DNA from: SG8-30 sp037443885
Lineage (GTDB): Bacteria > Pseudomonadota > Gammaproteobacteria > Steroidobacterales > Steroidobacteraceae
Assembly (NCBI GenBank): GCA_037443885.1
Contig: JBBINN010000040.1
Coordinates: 1-18,825 of the forward strand
DNA: 18,825 nucleotides
Direction: 5' to 3'
Below are positions 5,283-12,450 of the stretch, piece after piece. The notes under the pieces are model-generated. The model had not been told where the DNA came from. It ran no database searches and saw only the letters and a list, made by a program, of their open reading frames with translations. Each line of letters begins with the position of its first letter. The stretch's first letter is position 1. Position numbers and translations under genes: made by a program.

Positions 5283-8024
5283 TTAGTGCGCCTCGTCCCA
5301 ATTCGGGCCGGCGCCGGTGTCCACCTTGAGTGGCACCCGCAGGTCGGCTGCCCCGGCCATGAGGTGGACCACCTCGACGCGCACCGCGGGGAGGGCGTCT
5401 GCCTCGACCTCGAGCACCAGCTCGTCGTGAACCTGCATCACCAGCCGCGCGGGCGCGCGATCCCGCTGGATCCACCCGTCCACCGCGATCATCGCGCGCT
5501 TGATGATGTCCGCGGCGGTGCCCTGCATGGGCGCGTTGATGGCGCTGCGCTCGGCGTACTGCTGCTGCTGCCGGTTACGCGAACGGATGTCGGGCAGGTA
5601 CAGGCGACGGCCGAAGACGGTCTCGACGTAGCCGAGCTCGCGCGCCCGCTCGCGGGTCTCGTCCATGTAGCGCTTCACGCCGGGATAGCGCTCGAAGTAG
5701 CGGTCCACGTACTGCTGTGCGGCGCCGCGCTCGATGCCCAGCTGGCGGGCGAGTCCGAAGGCCGACATGCCGTAGATCAGGCCGAAATTGATGGCCTTGG
5801 CCGCGCGGCGCTGCTCGGCGGTGACGGCCGCCGGCTCGATGCCGAGCACCTCGGCGGCGGTCGCCTGGTGGATGTCGCGGTCGGCGGCAAACGCGGCGAG
5901 CAGGCTCTCGTCGCCCGACAGGTGCGCCATGATCCGAAGCTCGATCTGCGAGTAATCGGCGGCGAGCAGCAGCTGCCCATCGGGCGCGACGAAGGCGCGG
6001 CGGATGCGCCGGCCCTCCGGCGTCCGGATCGGGATGTTCTGCAGGTTCGGGTCGCTGGAGGACAGGCGGCCCGTCACCGCCACGGCCTGGTGGTAGGACG
6101 TGTGCACGCGCCCCGTGCCCGCGTCGATCTGCTCTGGCAGACGGTCGATGTAGGTGGAGCGCAGCTTCGCGAGGCTGCGGTACTCCAGGATCAGTCTCGG
6201 CAGCGGGTATTCGTCCGCCAGTTCCTCCAGCACGTCCTCGGCCGTGGAGGGCTGGCCCGTGGGCGTGCGCCTCAGGACGGGAATCCCGAGCTTGCCGAAC
6301 AGGATCTCCTGCAGCTGCTTGGGCGAGTCGACGTTGAAGGGCTGGCCCGCGGCGGCGTGTATCTCGGCTTCCAGCTCCATCAGGCGCCTGGAGATCTCCC
6401 TGCCCTGCGCGGCGAGCACCGTGCGGTCCACCAGCACGCCGTGCTGCTCCATGCGCAGCAGCACCGGCACCAGCGGCTGCTCGATCTCCTCGTAGAGCCG
6501 GCGCAGCGCCGGCTCCGCCTCGAGCTGGGGCCACAGCGCCCGGTGGAGCTGCAGCGTGACGTCGGCGTCCTCGGCGGCGTACTCGGCGGCGGCATCCACC
6601 GGCACCTGGTTGAAGGGGATCTGCTTCGCGCCCTTGCCCGCGACCTGCTCGTAGCCGATGGTGTCGATGCCGAGATATCGCTTCGCGCAGGAGTCCATGT
6701 CGTGGCGCGTCGCCGTCGAGTTCAGCACGTAGGACTCGAGCATGGAGTCGTAGCGCATCCCCGCGAGGGCGATGTCGTGGCGCGCCAGGACGTGCGCGTC
6801 GTACTTGAGGTGGTGGCCGAGCTTCGGCCGCGCAGGATCCTCGAGCCAGGGCTTCAGTTTCGCCAGGGTCGCGTCGCGGTCGAGCTGGTCGGGTGCGCCG
6901 GCGTAGTCGTGCGCGAGTGGTATGTAGCATGCGTGGCCCGGCTCCACGCAGAACGATACGCCGACGATCCCGGCCTGCATGTAGTCGAGACTCGTCGTCT
7001 CGGTGTCGAAGGCGGCGAGCCCGGCCGCTCGCAGTGCCGTGAGCCAGCGCTCGAGTGAAGCCTCGTCGGTGATCGTTTCGTAGCGCCGCGGCGGGACCGC
7101 CTGGGCGGGAGCCCCCCCGGCAGCCCCGGCCTCGGGCGCAGGGGCCTGCGCCACCGGCTCCGCAGCGGAGTGCCCGCCGAGCTGGCGCAGCAGCGAGGAC
7201 AGCTCGAGGCGCGTGTACAGCGCGCGCAGCCGGTCGAGGTCGGGCGCAGCGGACGTCAGCGCCTCGGGCGAGGCGTCGAGGTCGAGGTCGCGGCGGATGG
7301 TCGCGAGCCTGCGGGAGAGTTCCAGCGTCTCGAGATTCTCGCGCAGGCTCTCGCCGACCTTGCCCGGCACCTCGTCCGCGTGGGCGACGATCTCGTCGAG
7401 CGAGCCGTACTGGTTGAGCCACTTTGCGGCCGTCTTGGGGCCCACCTTCGGCACGCCGGGGATGTTGTCCGAGCTGTCGCCCACGAGCGCCAGATAGTCG
7501 ACGATCTGGCCCGGGGTGACGTCGAACTTCGCCTTGACGCCGTCGCGGTCGAGCCGCGTGTTGCTCATCGTGTTGACGAGCGTGACTTGCTCGTCCACCA
7601 GCTGCGCCATGTCCTTGTCGCCGGTCGAGATGAGCACCTGCATGCCGGCCTCCGCCGCGCGCGTGGCGAGCGTGCCGATGACGTCGTCAGCCTCGACGCC
7701 CTCGATGCGAAGCAGCGGCAGGCCCATCGCGCGAACGGCCTCGAGCACAGGCTCGACCTGTGCCCGCAGCTCGTCGGGCATCGGCGGGCGGTGCGCCTTG
7801 TACTCCTCGAATAGCTCGTCGCGGAAGCTGCGGCCCGGCGCGTCGAAAACGACCGCGATGCAGTCCGGCGCCTCCTCCTTGACCAGCTTGTGCAGCATGT
7901 TGAGCACGCCGAGCACGGCGCCGGTCGGCTCGCCGCGCGACGTGGACAGCGGCGGCAGCGCGTGGAAGGCGCGATAGAGGTAGGACGAGCCGTCGACGAG
8001 GCAGAGCTTGCGCCGGGCGATCAT
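5283..8024 (-). CDS. polA: DNA polymerase I
   Basis: DNA polymerase I removes RNA primers and fills gaps in replication and repair. The 913-residue product has all three parts of the family. The 5'-3' exonuclease is at residues 1-290, with LVDGSSYLYRAF, VEADD and VGDSSDNIPG. The proofreading domain is at about 315-500, and its acidic residues are present (D340-x-E342, D409, D486), so proofreading should be active. The polymerase is at 510-913, with AADYSQIELR (D690), KAINFGLIYGMS and VMQVHDELVLEV (D867). An Ala/Pro-rich linker (290-312) joins the first two. The ATG at 8024 overlaps the stop of lptM by four bases (ATGA), so translation is probably coupled. The frame is open further upstream, but that part is lptM read in another frame. 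Confidence 0.98.
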   Translation of the reverse strand: MIARRKLCLVDGSSYLYRAFHALPPLSTSRGEPTGAVLGVLNMLHKLVKEEAPDCIAVVFDAPGRSFRDELFEEYKAHRPPMPDELRAQVEPVLEAVRAMGLPLLRIEGVEADDVIGTLATRAAEAGMQVLISTGDKDMAQLVDEQVTLVNTMSNTRLDRDGVKAKFDVTPGQIVDYLALVGDSSDNIPGVPKVGPKTAAKWLNQYGSLDEIVAHADEVPGKVGESLRENLETLELSRRLATIRRDLDLDASPEALTSAAPDLDRLRALYTRLELSSLLRQLGGHSAAEPVAQAPAPEAGAAGGAPAQAVPPRRYETITDEASLERWLTALRAAGLAAFDTETTSLDYMQAGIVGVSFCVEPGHACYIPLAHDYAGAPDQLDRDATLAKLKPWLEDPARPKLGHHLKYDAHVLARHDIALAGMRYDSMLESYVLNSTATRHDMDSCAKRYLGIDTIGYEQVAGKGAKQIPFNQVPVDAAAEYAAEDADVTLQLHRALWPQLEAEPALRRLYEEIEQPLVPVLLRMEQHGVLVDRTVLAAQGREISRRLMELEAEIHAAAGQPFNVDSPKQLQEILFGKLGIPVLRRTPTGQPSTAEDVLEELADEYPLPRLILEYRSLAKLRSTYIDRLPEQIDAGTGRVHTSYHQAVAVTGRLSSSDPNLQNIPIRTPEGRRIRRAFVAPDGQLLLAADYSQIELRIMAHLSGDESLLAAFAADRDIHQATAAEVLGIEPAAVTAEQRRAAKAINFGLIYGMSAFGLARQLGIERGAAQQYVDRYFERYPGVKRYMDETRERARELGYVETVFGRRLYLPDIRSRNRQQQQYAERSAINAPMQGTAADIIKRAMIAVDGWIQRDRAPARLVMQVHDELVLEVEADALPAVRVEVVHLMAGAADLRVPLKVDTGAGPNWDEAH

Positions 8025-8242
8025 GCGGCATCCGTTCCGGGTGGATCGTCCTCCGCGGGCTCCTCGGGCTCGCGAGGCGCTGCCTCCGCGGCCGGCTGTG
8101 CCTCGGGCGCCTGCGCCGCGGCCGGCGCCGGGCCGCGGACCTCGACCGGCGTCTCGATGCCCTCGTCGGGCAGGTACAGCGGCCCGGTCTGTCCGCAGGC
8201 GGCGAGCAGCGCGGCGGCGAGGATCGGCGGCAGTCTTCGCAT
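8021..8242 (-). CDS. lptM: LptM (YifL)-family small lipoprotein
   Basis: The predicted precursor has 73 residues. A short signal ends in the lipobox LAAC at Cys16 and is followed at once by GQTGPLYLPDE. The CGxxGPLYLP sequence after the lipidated Cys is the hallmark of LptM/YifL. In E. coli this protein binds the LptD-LptE outer-membrane translocon and helps its disulfide maturation. The rest is a tail of Ala, Pro and Glu, likely disordered. The start is the ATG at 8242. An in-frame ATG at 8266 lies at or before the expected transcript start (TATACT at 8275-8270) and would put charged residues before the signal. LptM usually lies beside lysA and dapF; here it leads polA with a 4-base overlap. 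It is easy to miss because polA's open frame covers it. Confidence 0.87.
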   Translation of the reverse strand: MRRLPPILAAALLAACGQTGPLYLPDEGIETPVEVRGPAPAAAQAPEAQPAAEAAPREPEEPAEDDPPGTDAA

Positions 8243-8269
8243 GGCGGCACCGTCGGGCGGGAGCATGGA

Positions 8270-8275
8270 AGTATA
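8270..8275 (-). promoter_or_regulatory. -10-like box before lptM-polA
   Basis: The minus strand reads TATACT, five of six matches to TATAAT. It lies between the thioesterase stop and the lptM start and would give a leader of about 20 bases. No -35 is evident, and the pair could also be read from the thioesterase promoter, since the gap is only 48 bases. Confidence 0.35.
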
Positions 8276-8290
8276 GGCCCGTGGGCCGGC

Positions 8291-8746
8291 TCAGGGCGCG
8301 ATGCGCTGCGCGTGGCGGTCGAGTACCGCGAGCGTCAGGCGCGAGACGCAGGCCAGTTTGCCCTCGTCGTCCACGATGTCGATGTTCCACACCTGGCTGC
8401 GGCCGCCGAGGTGGATCGGCCTGGCGGTGCCGGTGACGTGGCCGCCGCGGACGCCGCGGATGTGGTTCGCGTTGATCTCCTGGCCCACGACCTGCATGCG
8501 CTGCATGTCCACCGCCATCGTCGCGCCGACGCTGCCCAGCGTCTCGGCGAGCGCCACGGAAGCGCCGCCGTGCAGCAGGCGGAAGGGCTGCATCGTGCGG
8601 CTGTCCACGGGCATGCGCGCCACGAGAAAGTCGGGGCCGAGGTCCACGAACTCGATGCCGAGCAGCTCGACCATGCAGTCCCGCTGCAGCGCATTGAGCT
8701 CCGAGAGCGTGTACGGGCGGAACCAGATCGGCTTGCGGTCGGACAT
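8291..8746 (-). CDS. Hotdog-fold thioesterase (PaaI/YdiI type)
   Basis: The 151-residue product is a single-domain hotdog thioesterase, a cytosolic enzyme that frees acids from acyl-CoA. The sequence LLHGGASVALAETLGS (57-72) contains the family's HGG turn and the presumed catalytic Glu68, at the place of Glu63 in E. coli YdiI. Other family features are the N-terminal LGIEFVDLGPDFLVARMPV and the C-terminal GRSQVWNIDIVDDEGKLACV strands. YdiI (MenI) acts on 1,4-dihydroxy-2-naphthoyl-CoA, and relatives act on aromatic or acyl-CoA, so the substrate here is open. The ATG at 8746 was chosen because the predicted minus-strand -10 box lies 28-33 bases upstream and longer versions run through it. The ribosome site is weak. 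It diverges from the FAH hydrolase, with which it shares a mirrored promoter region. Confidence 0.9.
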   Translation of the reverse strand: MSDRKPIWFRPYTLSELNALQRDCMVELLGIEFVDLGPDFLVARMPVDSRTMQPFRLLHGGASVALAETLGSVGATMAVDMQRMQVVGQEINANHIRGVRGGHVTGTARPIHLGGRSQVWNIDIVDDEGKLACVSRLTLAVLDRHAQRIAP

Positions 8747-8761
8747 GCTAAGGACCCTGGC

Positions 8762-8830
8762 GTGAGATCCCGCATTATCGCCGCCGCCGCCGGGGCTGTC
8801 GTCCCTGCGGCGTATAATCCGCGATCTCAC
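8762..8830. promoter_or_regulatory. Mirrored divergent promoters in an inverted repeat
   Basis: The arms are 8762-8784 and 8807-8830, separated by 22 bases. Read towards the centre, the left arm begins GTGAGATCCCGCATTAT and the right arm, on the other strand, GTGAGATCGCGGATTAT, 15 of 17 identical. Both continue into CGCCGC after a one-base shift. Each arm holds a -10 box pointing outwards: TATAAT (8813-8818, plus) and GATAAT (8779-8774, minus). Both are followed by four bases and GATCTCAC near the expected start sites. Leaders of about 20 bases result on both sides. Confidence 0.65.
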
Positions 8831-8844
8831 CGGGGAGGAGGACC

Positions 8845-9543
8845 TTGGACCGCGAGTACGCCGTGCCACCGACGCCTGCCGTCGAGCTTGCCATCGAGGG
8901 CTCGCCACAGGTCTTTCCCGTCCACCGCGTCTACTGCGTTGGGCGCAACTACGCGGACCACGTGCGCGAGATGGGTTCCGACCCGCGCTGCGAGCCGCCC
9001 GTCTTCTTCTCGAAGCCGGCGGATGCGCTCGTGCCCTCGGGCACGCCGGTCCGGTATCCACCGCGAACGCAGAACCTGCATCACGAGATCGAGCTCGTCG
9101 TAGCGCTCGGCAGCGGCGGGCGCGAGCTGTCCGTCGCGGCTGCGCCTGCGCTGGTGCTCGGCTACGCGGTGGGCAACGACCTGACGCGCCGCGACCTGCA
9201 GGCTGCGGCCAAGAAGGCTGGCCAGCCCTGGGACGTGGCGAAGGGCTTCGACGCGTCGGCGCCGGTGAGCCCCCTGCGCCTCGTCGAGGCGACCGGGCCG
9301 CTGTCGCAGGGGCGCATCTGGCTCGAGGTCAACGGCGTGCTGCGCCAGCAGGCCGACATCGCCGACATGATCTGGAGCGTGCCCGAGATCATCGCCGAGC
9401 TTTCGACCTACTTCGAGCTGAAGCCGGGCGACCTGATCTTCACGGGCACGCCTGCCGGCGTGGGCGCGCTGCTGCCGGGCGACCGGGTCCGCGGCGGCGT
9501 GGACGGCGTGGGAACGCTGGAGCACGGGATCGTCGCGCCGTGA
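8845..9543 (+). CDS. Fumarylacetoacetate hydrolase (FAH)-family protein
   Basis: FAH-family enzymes cleave or decarboxylate acylpyruvate-type substrates using a divalent metal. This 232-residue version has only the catalytic fold, like fumarylpyruvate hydrolase (NagK), YcgM or FAHD1, and is far shorter than true FahA (about 430 residues). Visible marks are VGRNYADHVREMG (33-44), FFSKPADAL (54-62), the metal ligands in HHEIEL (E81, E83) and GNDLTRRD (D112), KGFDASAP (133-140) and FTGTPAGVG (199-207). The start is TTG at 8845, with GGAGG six bases before it; no ATG or GTG fits better. The stop overlaps the GTG start of the isomerase by four bases. Together they could form the last two steps of a gentisate- or homogentisate-type route, but no ring-cleaving dioxygenase is in the window. 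Confidence 0.92.
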   Translation: MDREYAVPPTPAVELAIEGSPQVFPVHRVYCVGRNYADHVREMGSDPRCEPPVFFSKPADALVPSGTPVRYPPRTQNLHHEIELVVALGSGGRELSVAAAPALVLGYAVGNDLTRRDLQAAAKKAGQPWDVAKGFDASAPVSPLRLVEATGPLSQGRIWLEVNGVLRQQADIADMIWSVPEIIAELSTYFELKPGDLIFTGTPAGVGALLPGDRVRGGVDGVGTLEHGIVAP

Positions 9544-10184
9544 AGCTCTTTACCTACTTCCGCAGCTCGGCCGCCTACCGGGTGCGCATCGCGCTCAACT
9601 GCAAGGGCGTCGGCTACGAGCAGGTCCCGAAGCACCTGCTGAGGGGCGGCGGCGAGCACCGGCTCGAGGGCTACCTCGAGATCAACCCGCAGGGCCTGGT
9701 GCCCGCGATCGAGCACGCGGGGCGCGTCTTCGGCCAGTCGCTCGCCATCATCGAGTACCTCGAGGAGGTCTGCCCGCAGCCGCCGCTGCTGCCGCGCGAG
9801 CCGGCCGATCGCGCCGTCGTGCGATCCATGGCGCTCGGTATCGCCTGCGACATCCATCCGCTCAACAACCTGCGGGTGCTCAACTACCTGAAAGGGCCGC
9901 TGGGTCAGGACCAGGCGGCCGTGGACGCCTGGTACCGGCACTGGATCGCCGAGGGTCTCGGGCCGCTCGAGGAACTCGCCCGGCGCCATTCCGGTGACGG
10001 CCGCCACCTCTTCGGTCGCACCGTGACCTTGGCCGACGTCCTGCTCGTGCCGCAGGTCTACAACGCGCGGCGCTTCCGCTGCGATCTCGGGGAGTTCCCG
10101 ACCCTCGTCGCGATCTGCAAGCACCTCGAGTCGCTGCCGGCCTTCGCCGCGGCGCGGCCCGAGGTGCAGCCGGACGCCGAGTGA
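9540..10184 (+). CDS. maiA: Maleylacetoacetate/maleylpyruvate isomerase (GST zeta class)
   Basis: This glutathione-dependent enzyme turns the maleyl (cis) ring-cleavage product into the fumaryl (trans) form used by an FAH-family hydrolase. The 214-residue product is a zeta-class glutathione transferase. The N-terminal thioredoxin-like half has YFRSSAAYRVRIALN (6-20) with the glutathione-binding Ser pair. NPQGLVPAIEH and the QSLAIIEYLEE segment follow, then a helical C-terminal half with VTLADVLLVPQVYNARRF. In many eukaryotic zeta enzymes the motif reads SSCSxR; Ala at those places is common in bacteria. The GTG start at 9540 lies inside the upstream stop (GTGA), so translation is coupled. Whether the natural substrate is maleylacetoacetate or maleylpyruvate cannot be told. 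The short partner hydrolase slightly favours maleylpyruvate. Confidence 0.93.
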   Translation: MKLFTYFRSSAAYRVRIALNCKGVGYEQVPKHLLRGGGEHRLEGYLEINPQGLVPAIEHAGRVFGQSLAIIEYLEEVCPQPPLLPREPADRAVVRSMALGIACDIHPLNNLRVLNYLKGPLGQDQAAVDAWYRHWIAEGLGPLEELARRHSGDGRHLFGRTVTLADVLLVPQVYNARRFRCDLGEFPTLVAICKHLESLPAFAAARPEVQPDAE

Positions 10185-10233
10185 GGCGCAACCGCGCCTG
10201 AATCGGCTCGCCGCGGCGGCGCGAACATGCGCC

Positions 10234-10986
10234 ATGACCACCGACGCCCCTTCGCTCACGAGCTTTCCCCGGCCCTTCGACGCGGTCGTCTTCGGCGCGT
10301 CGGGCGGCGTCGGCCGTGCCTTCGTCGAGGCGCTGGCGGCGGACCCGGCGGTGGCTACCGTCACGGCTGTGTCGCGCCGTCCGGCCTCGTGGGCCTCGCC
10401 CAGGGTCGTGCCGCTCCTGGCCGACCTGCTCGACGAAGCCTCGATCGCGGCGGCGGCCGAAGCCTGCCGGGCGCGCGCGCCGCGGCTCGTGATCGTGGCC
10501 ACCGGCATACTGCACGGCAGCGATCTCCGGCCCGAGAAAGCGCTGCAGGAAATCGACCCGGCCAGGCTCGCGCGCGTGTTTGCCATCAACGCGACCGGGC
10601 CGGCGCTGGTGCTGAAGCACTTCGCGCCGCTGCTGCCGGGAAAGGGCAAGGCCGTCATCGCAGCGCTGTCGGCCCGCGTCGGCTCCATCTCCGACAACCG
10701 TCTCGGCGGCTGGTACGCGTACCGCGCCTCCAAGGCGGCCCTCAACCAGTTCGTCAGGACCACCGCGATCGAGGTCGGTCGGCGCTGGCGCGAGGCCTGC
10801 ATCGTAGGCCTGCATCCGGGAACGGTGGCGACCCAGCTGTCCGAGCCGTTCCGCGGCAACGTTCCGCCGGGGCGGCTCTTCACGCCTTCCCAGTCGGCTG
10901 GCGAGCTGCTGGCCGTGATCGACCGGCTCGGGCCGGCTGACAGCGGCCGGTGCTTCGCGTGGGACGGCAGCATCGTCGATCCCTGA
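10234..10986 (+). CDS. Short-chain dehydrogenase/reductase
   Basis: The 250-residue product is a classical-length SDR with an NAD(P)-binding Rossmann fold. It shows the nucleotide loop GASGGVG (21-27), the strand-4 Asn (N119 in INATGP), the catalytic Ser146 in ALSARVG and Y163-x-x-x-K167 in YAYRASKAALNQF. The dinucleotide loop followed by SRR (47-49) after the second strand suggests NADP(H) preference. HPGTVATQLSEPF is the usual segment after the active site. The protein resembles the CsgA/YciK-like group of SDRs of unknown substrate. The ATG at 10234 was chosen from the position of the first strand; its ribosome site is weak. It lies 49 bases after maiA on the same strand and may be read with it. 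A role in the same pathway as the neighbouring genes is inferred from position only. Confidence 0.92.
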   Translation: MTTDAPSLTSFPRPFDAVVFGASGGVGRAFVEALAADPAVATVTAVSRRPASWASPRVVPLLADLLDEASIAAAAEACRARAPRLVIVATGILHGSDLRPEKALQEIDPARLARVFAINATGPALVLKHFAPLLPGKGKAVIAALSARVGSISDNRLGGWYAYRASKAALNQFVRTTAIEVGRRWREACIVGLHPGTVATQLSEPFRGNVPPGRLFTPSQSAGELLAVIDRLGPADSGRCFAWDGSIVDP

Positions 10987-11008
10987 ACGGGCTGCGTGCC
11001 TGCCGCGC

Positions 11009-11014
11009 TACAAT
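11009..11014 (+). promoter_or_regulatory. -10-like box before the P450 gene
   Basis: TACAAT, five of six matches to TATAAT, lies 22 bases after the dehydrogenase stop. It implies a transcript start near 11021, which argues against P450 starts further upstream. No convincing -35 is seen. Confidence 0.35.
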
Positions 11015-11090
11015 ACGGTTGCGCGATCCTGCTTCTGGAACGGACCGCCTCCATCCTGGCCCGACCAGGACTGTCTCCCCGCACGACGTA

Positions 11091-12386
11091 GTGCCGGCCG
11101 CGGTGCCGCCGCTGGTCGAGCCGCCGTTCGACATCGGCGCGACCGACGACTCGATCGACCGCATGGGCGAGCTCTTCGCGCGTCACGGCGACACCTACCG
11201 TGTGCATGCGCCGGGCCGCGGCCGCGACACTGTCGTGATACACGCGGCCGAAGACGTGCGCCGTGTGCTCGTCACGAATCGGCGCAACTACGTCAAGGGC
11301 GCCGGCTTCGACCGCGTGCGCATCCTGCTCGGTGACGGGCTTATCACCAGCGATGGCGACCTGTGGGCGCGGCAGCGTGCGATGATGCAGCCGATGTTCC
11401 ACCGCCGCGTGCTGGCGCGGCTGGCAGACAGCATCGCCACGGCGAACGAGGCGCTGCTCGCGCGCTGGGAAGCCTGTGCCGAGCGGGGCGAGCCGGTGAA
11501 CGTCACGGAGGACATGAGCACGATGACGCTCGACATCGTGCTGCGCTCCATCCTCGGCAGCGACCTGGACCGGCTCGTGCGGGAAACGGGCTCCAATCCC
11601 TTCGACCTCGTGGTCAGCGATCCAGCGCGCGACCTGCGATTCGCCTACCGCTTCCGCTCCCTCACGCGGCTGGTTGCCGAGTTGATCGAGCGCCGCCGCC
11701 GCGAGCCGCAGGAGCACTTCGACTTCATCGCCATGATGATGGCGGCGCGCGATCCTTCGAGCGGCGCGCCCATGGGTGAGCGCGAGATGATCGACGAGGT
11801 CATGACGCTCGTCGTCGCGGGGCACGAAACCACGGCGACGGGGCTCAACTGGACGTGGTACCTGCTGGCGCAGCATCCGGACATCGAGGCTCGCCTGCAC
11901 GCGGAGCTGGATGGTATCCCCGAGCGTCACCCCCTCGACCTCGCCTCGAGCAGCGAGCTGCCCTACACGCGCGCCGTGGTGGACGAGGCGCTGCGCCTGT
12001 ATCCGCCGGTGTGGGTGTTCACACGCCGCGCCCTCGAGGCGGACACGCTGGGCGGCTTCGCCGTGCCGGCCGGCACCGACGTCCTGCTGCCGACCTACGT
12101 GATCCATCGGCACCCGCGCTACTGGCACGATCCGGAGGAATTCCGTCCGGAACGCTTCGCGCAGGGCGGCGAAGGGCAGGGGGCGAGCTTCGCCTACATC
12201 CCCTTCGGCGCGGGGCCGCGCCGCTGCCTCGGCGACAGCTTCGCCATATACGAGATGCTCGCCCACCTGTCGCGCTTCGCGCGGCGGTTCCGGCTGCGCA
12301 TGGTGCCTGGCCAGCAGGTCGGACTCGAGGCGCGCGTGAATCTTCGCCCCGCGCAGCCGATGTTCATGACGCTGAAGCGGCGCTGA
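11091..12386 (+). CDS. Cytochrome P450
   Basis: This haem-thiolate monooxygenase would hydroxylate or otherwise oxidise an organic substrate with electrons from a ferredoxin/reductase pair that is not encoded here. Visible marks, numbered from the GTG at 11091 (431 residues), are the C-helix WARQRAMMQPMFH, the I-helix oxygen-binding AGHETT (243-248), the K-helix ExxR (EALR, 299-302), the PERF segment, and the haem loop FGAGPRRCLGDSF with Cys379 as axial ligand. There is no N-terminal membrane anchor, so the protein is soluble. The overall style (HPRYWHDPEEFRPERF) is that of CYP4/CYP102-like fatty-acid or terpene hydroxylases, but the substrate cannot be told. The start is uncertain: the frame is open back to 10950, inside the dehydrogenase, and an ATG at 11163 would cut into the fold. 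The GTG lies after the -10 box. Confidence 0.9.
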   Translation: MPAAVPPLVEPPFDIGATDDSIDRMGELFARHGDTYRVHAPGRGRDTVVIHAAEDVRRVLVTNRRNYVKGAGFDRVRILLGDGLITSDGDLWARQRAMMQPMFHRRVLARLADSIATANEALLARWEACAERGEPVNVTEDMSTMTLDIVLRSILGSDLDRLVRETGSNPFDLVVSDPARDLRFAYRFRSLTRLVAELIERRRREPQEHFDFIAMMMAARDPSSGAPMGEREMIDEVMTLVVAGHETTATGLNWTWYLLAQHPDIEARLHAELDGIPERHPLDLASSSELPYTRAVVDEALRLYPPVWVFTRRALEADTLGGFAVPAGTDVLLPTYVIHRHPRYWHDPEEFRPERFAQGGEGQGASFAYIPFGAGPRRCLGDSFAIYEMLAHLSRFARRFRLRMVPGQQVGLEARVNLRPAQPMFMTLKRR

Positions 12387-12433
12387 GGGGAACGTCCCCG
12401 CAGGGGACTGTCTCCGCCCTGAGGGGGACAGTC
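12387..12433 (+). repeat. Nested hairpins resembling a REP element
   Basis: Directly after the P450 stop, GTCCCC-GCA-GGGGAC (12394-12408) forms a perfect 6-bp hairpin. Its 3' arm overlaps a second stem, GACTGTCTCC (12406-12415) with GGGGACAGTC (12424-12433), which is 10 bp with one G-T pair and an 8-base loop. A third, GGGG/CCCC pairing (12387-12399), competes with the first. No T run follows, so it is not a standard terminator. The GGGGAC(A/T)GTC wording resembles dispersed REP-like palindromes of many proteobacteria. Only one copy is in the window. Confidence 0.5.
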
Positions 12434-12450
12434 GCCGGATCCATCAACCG

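Noticed and set aside
10950..11090. Longer N-terminus for the P450 starting inside the dehydrogenase gene
   Set aside because: It would overlap the dehydrogenase, run through the TACAAT box and add an Arg-rich stretch unlike any P450 N-terminus.
9408..12266. Very long minus-strand open frame (952 codons)
   Set aside because: It is antisense to the end of the FAH gene, the isomerase, SDR and P450. No domain is recognisable and its composition is typical of a GC-rich shadow frame.
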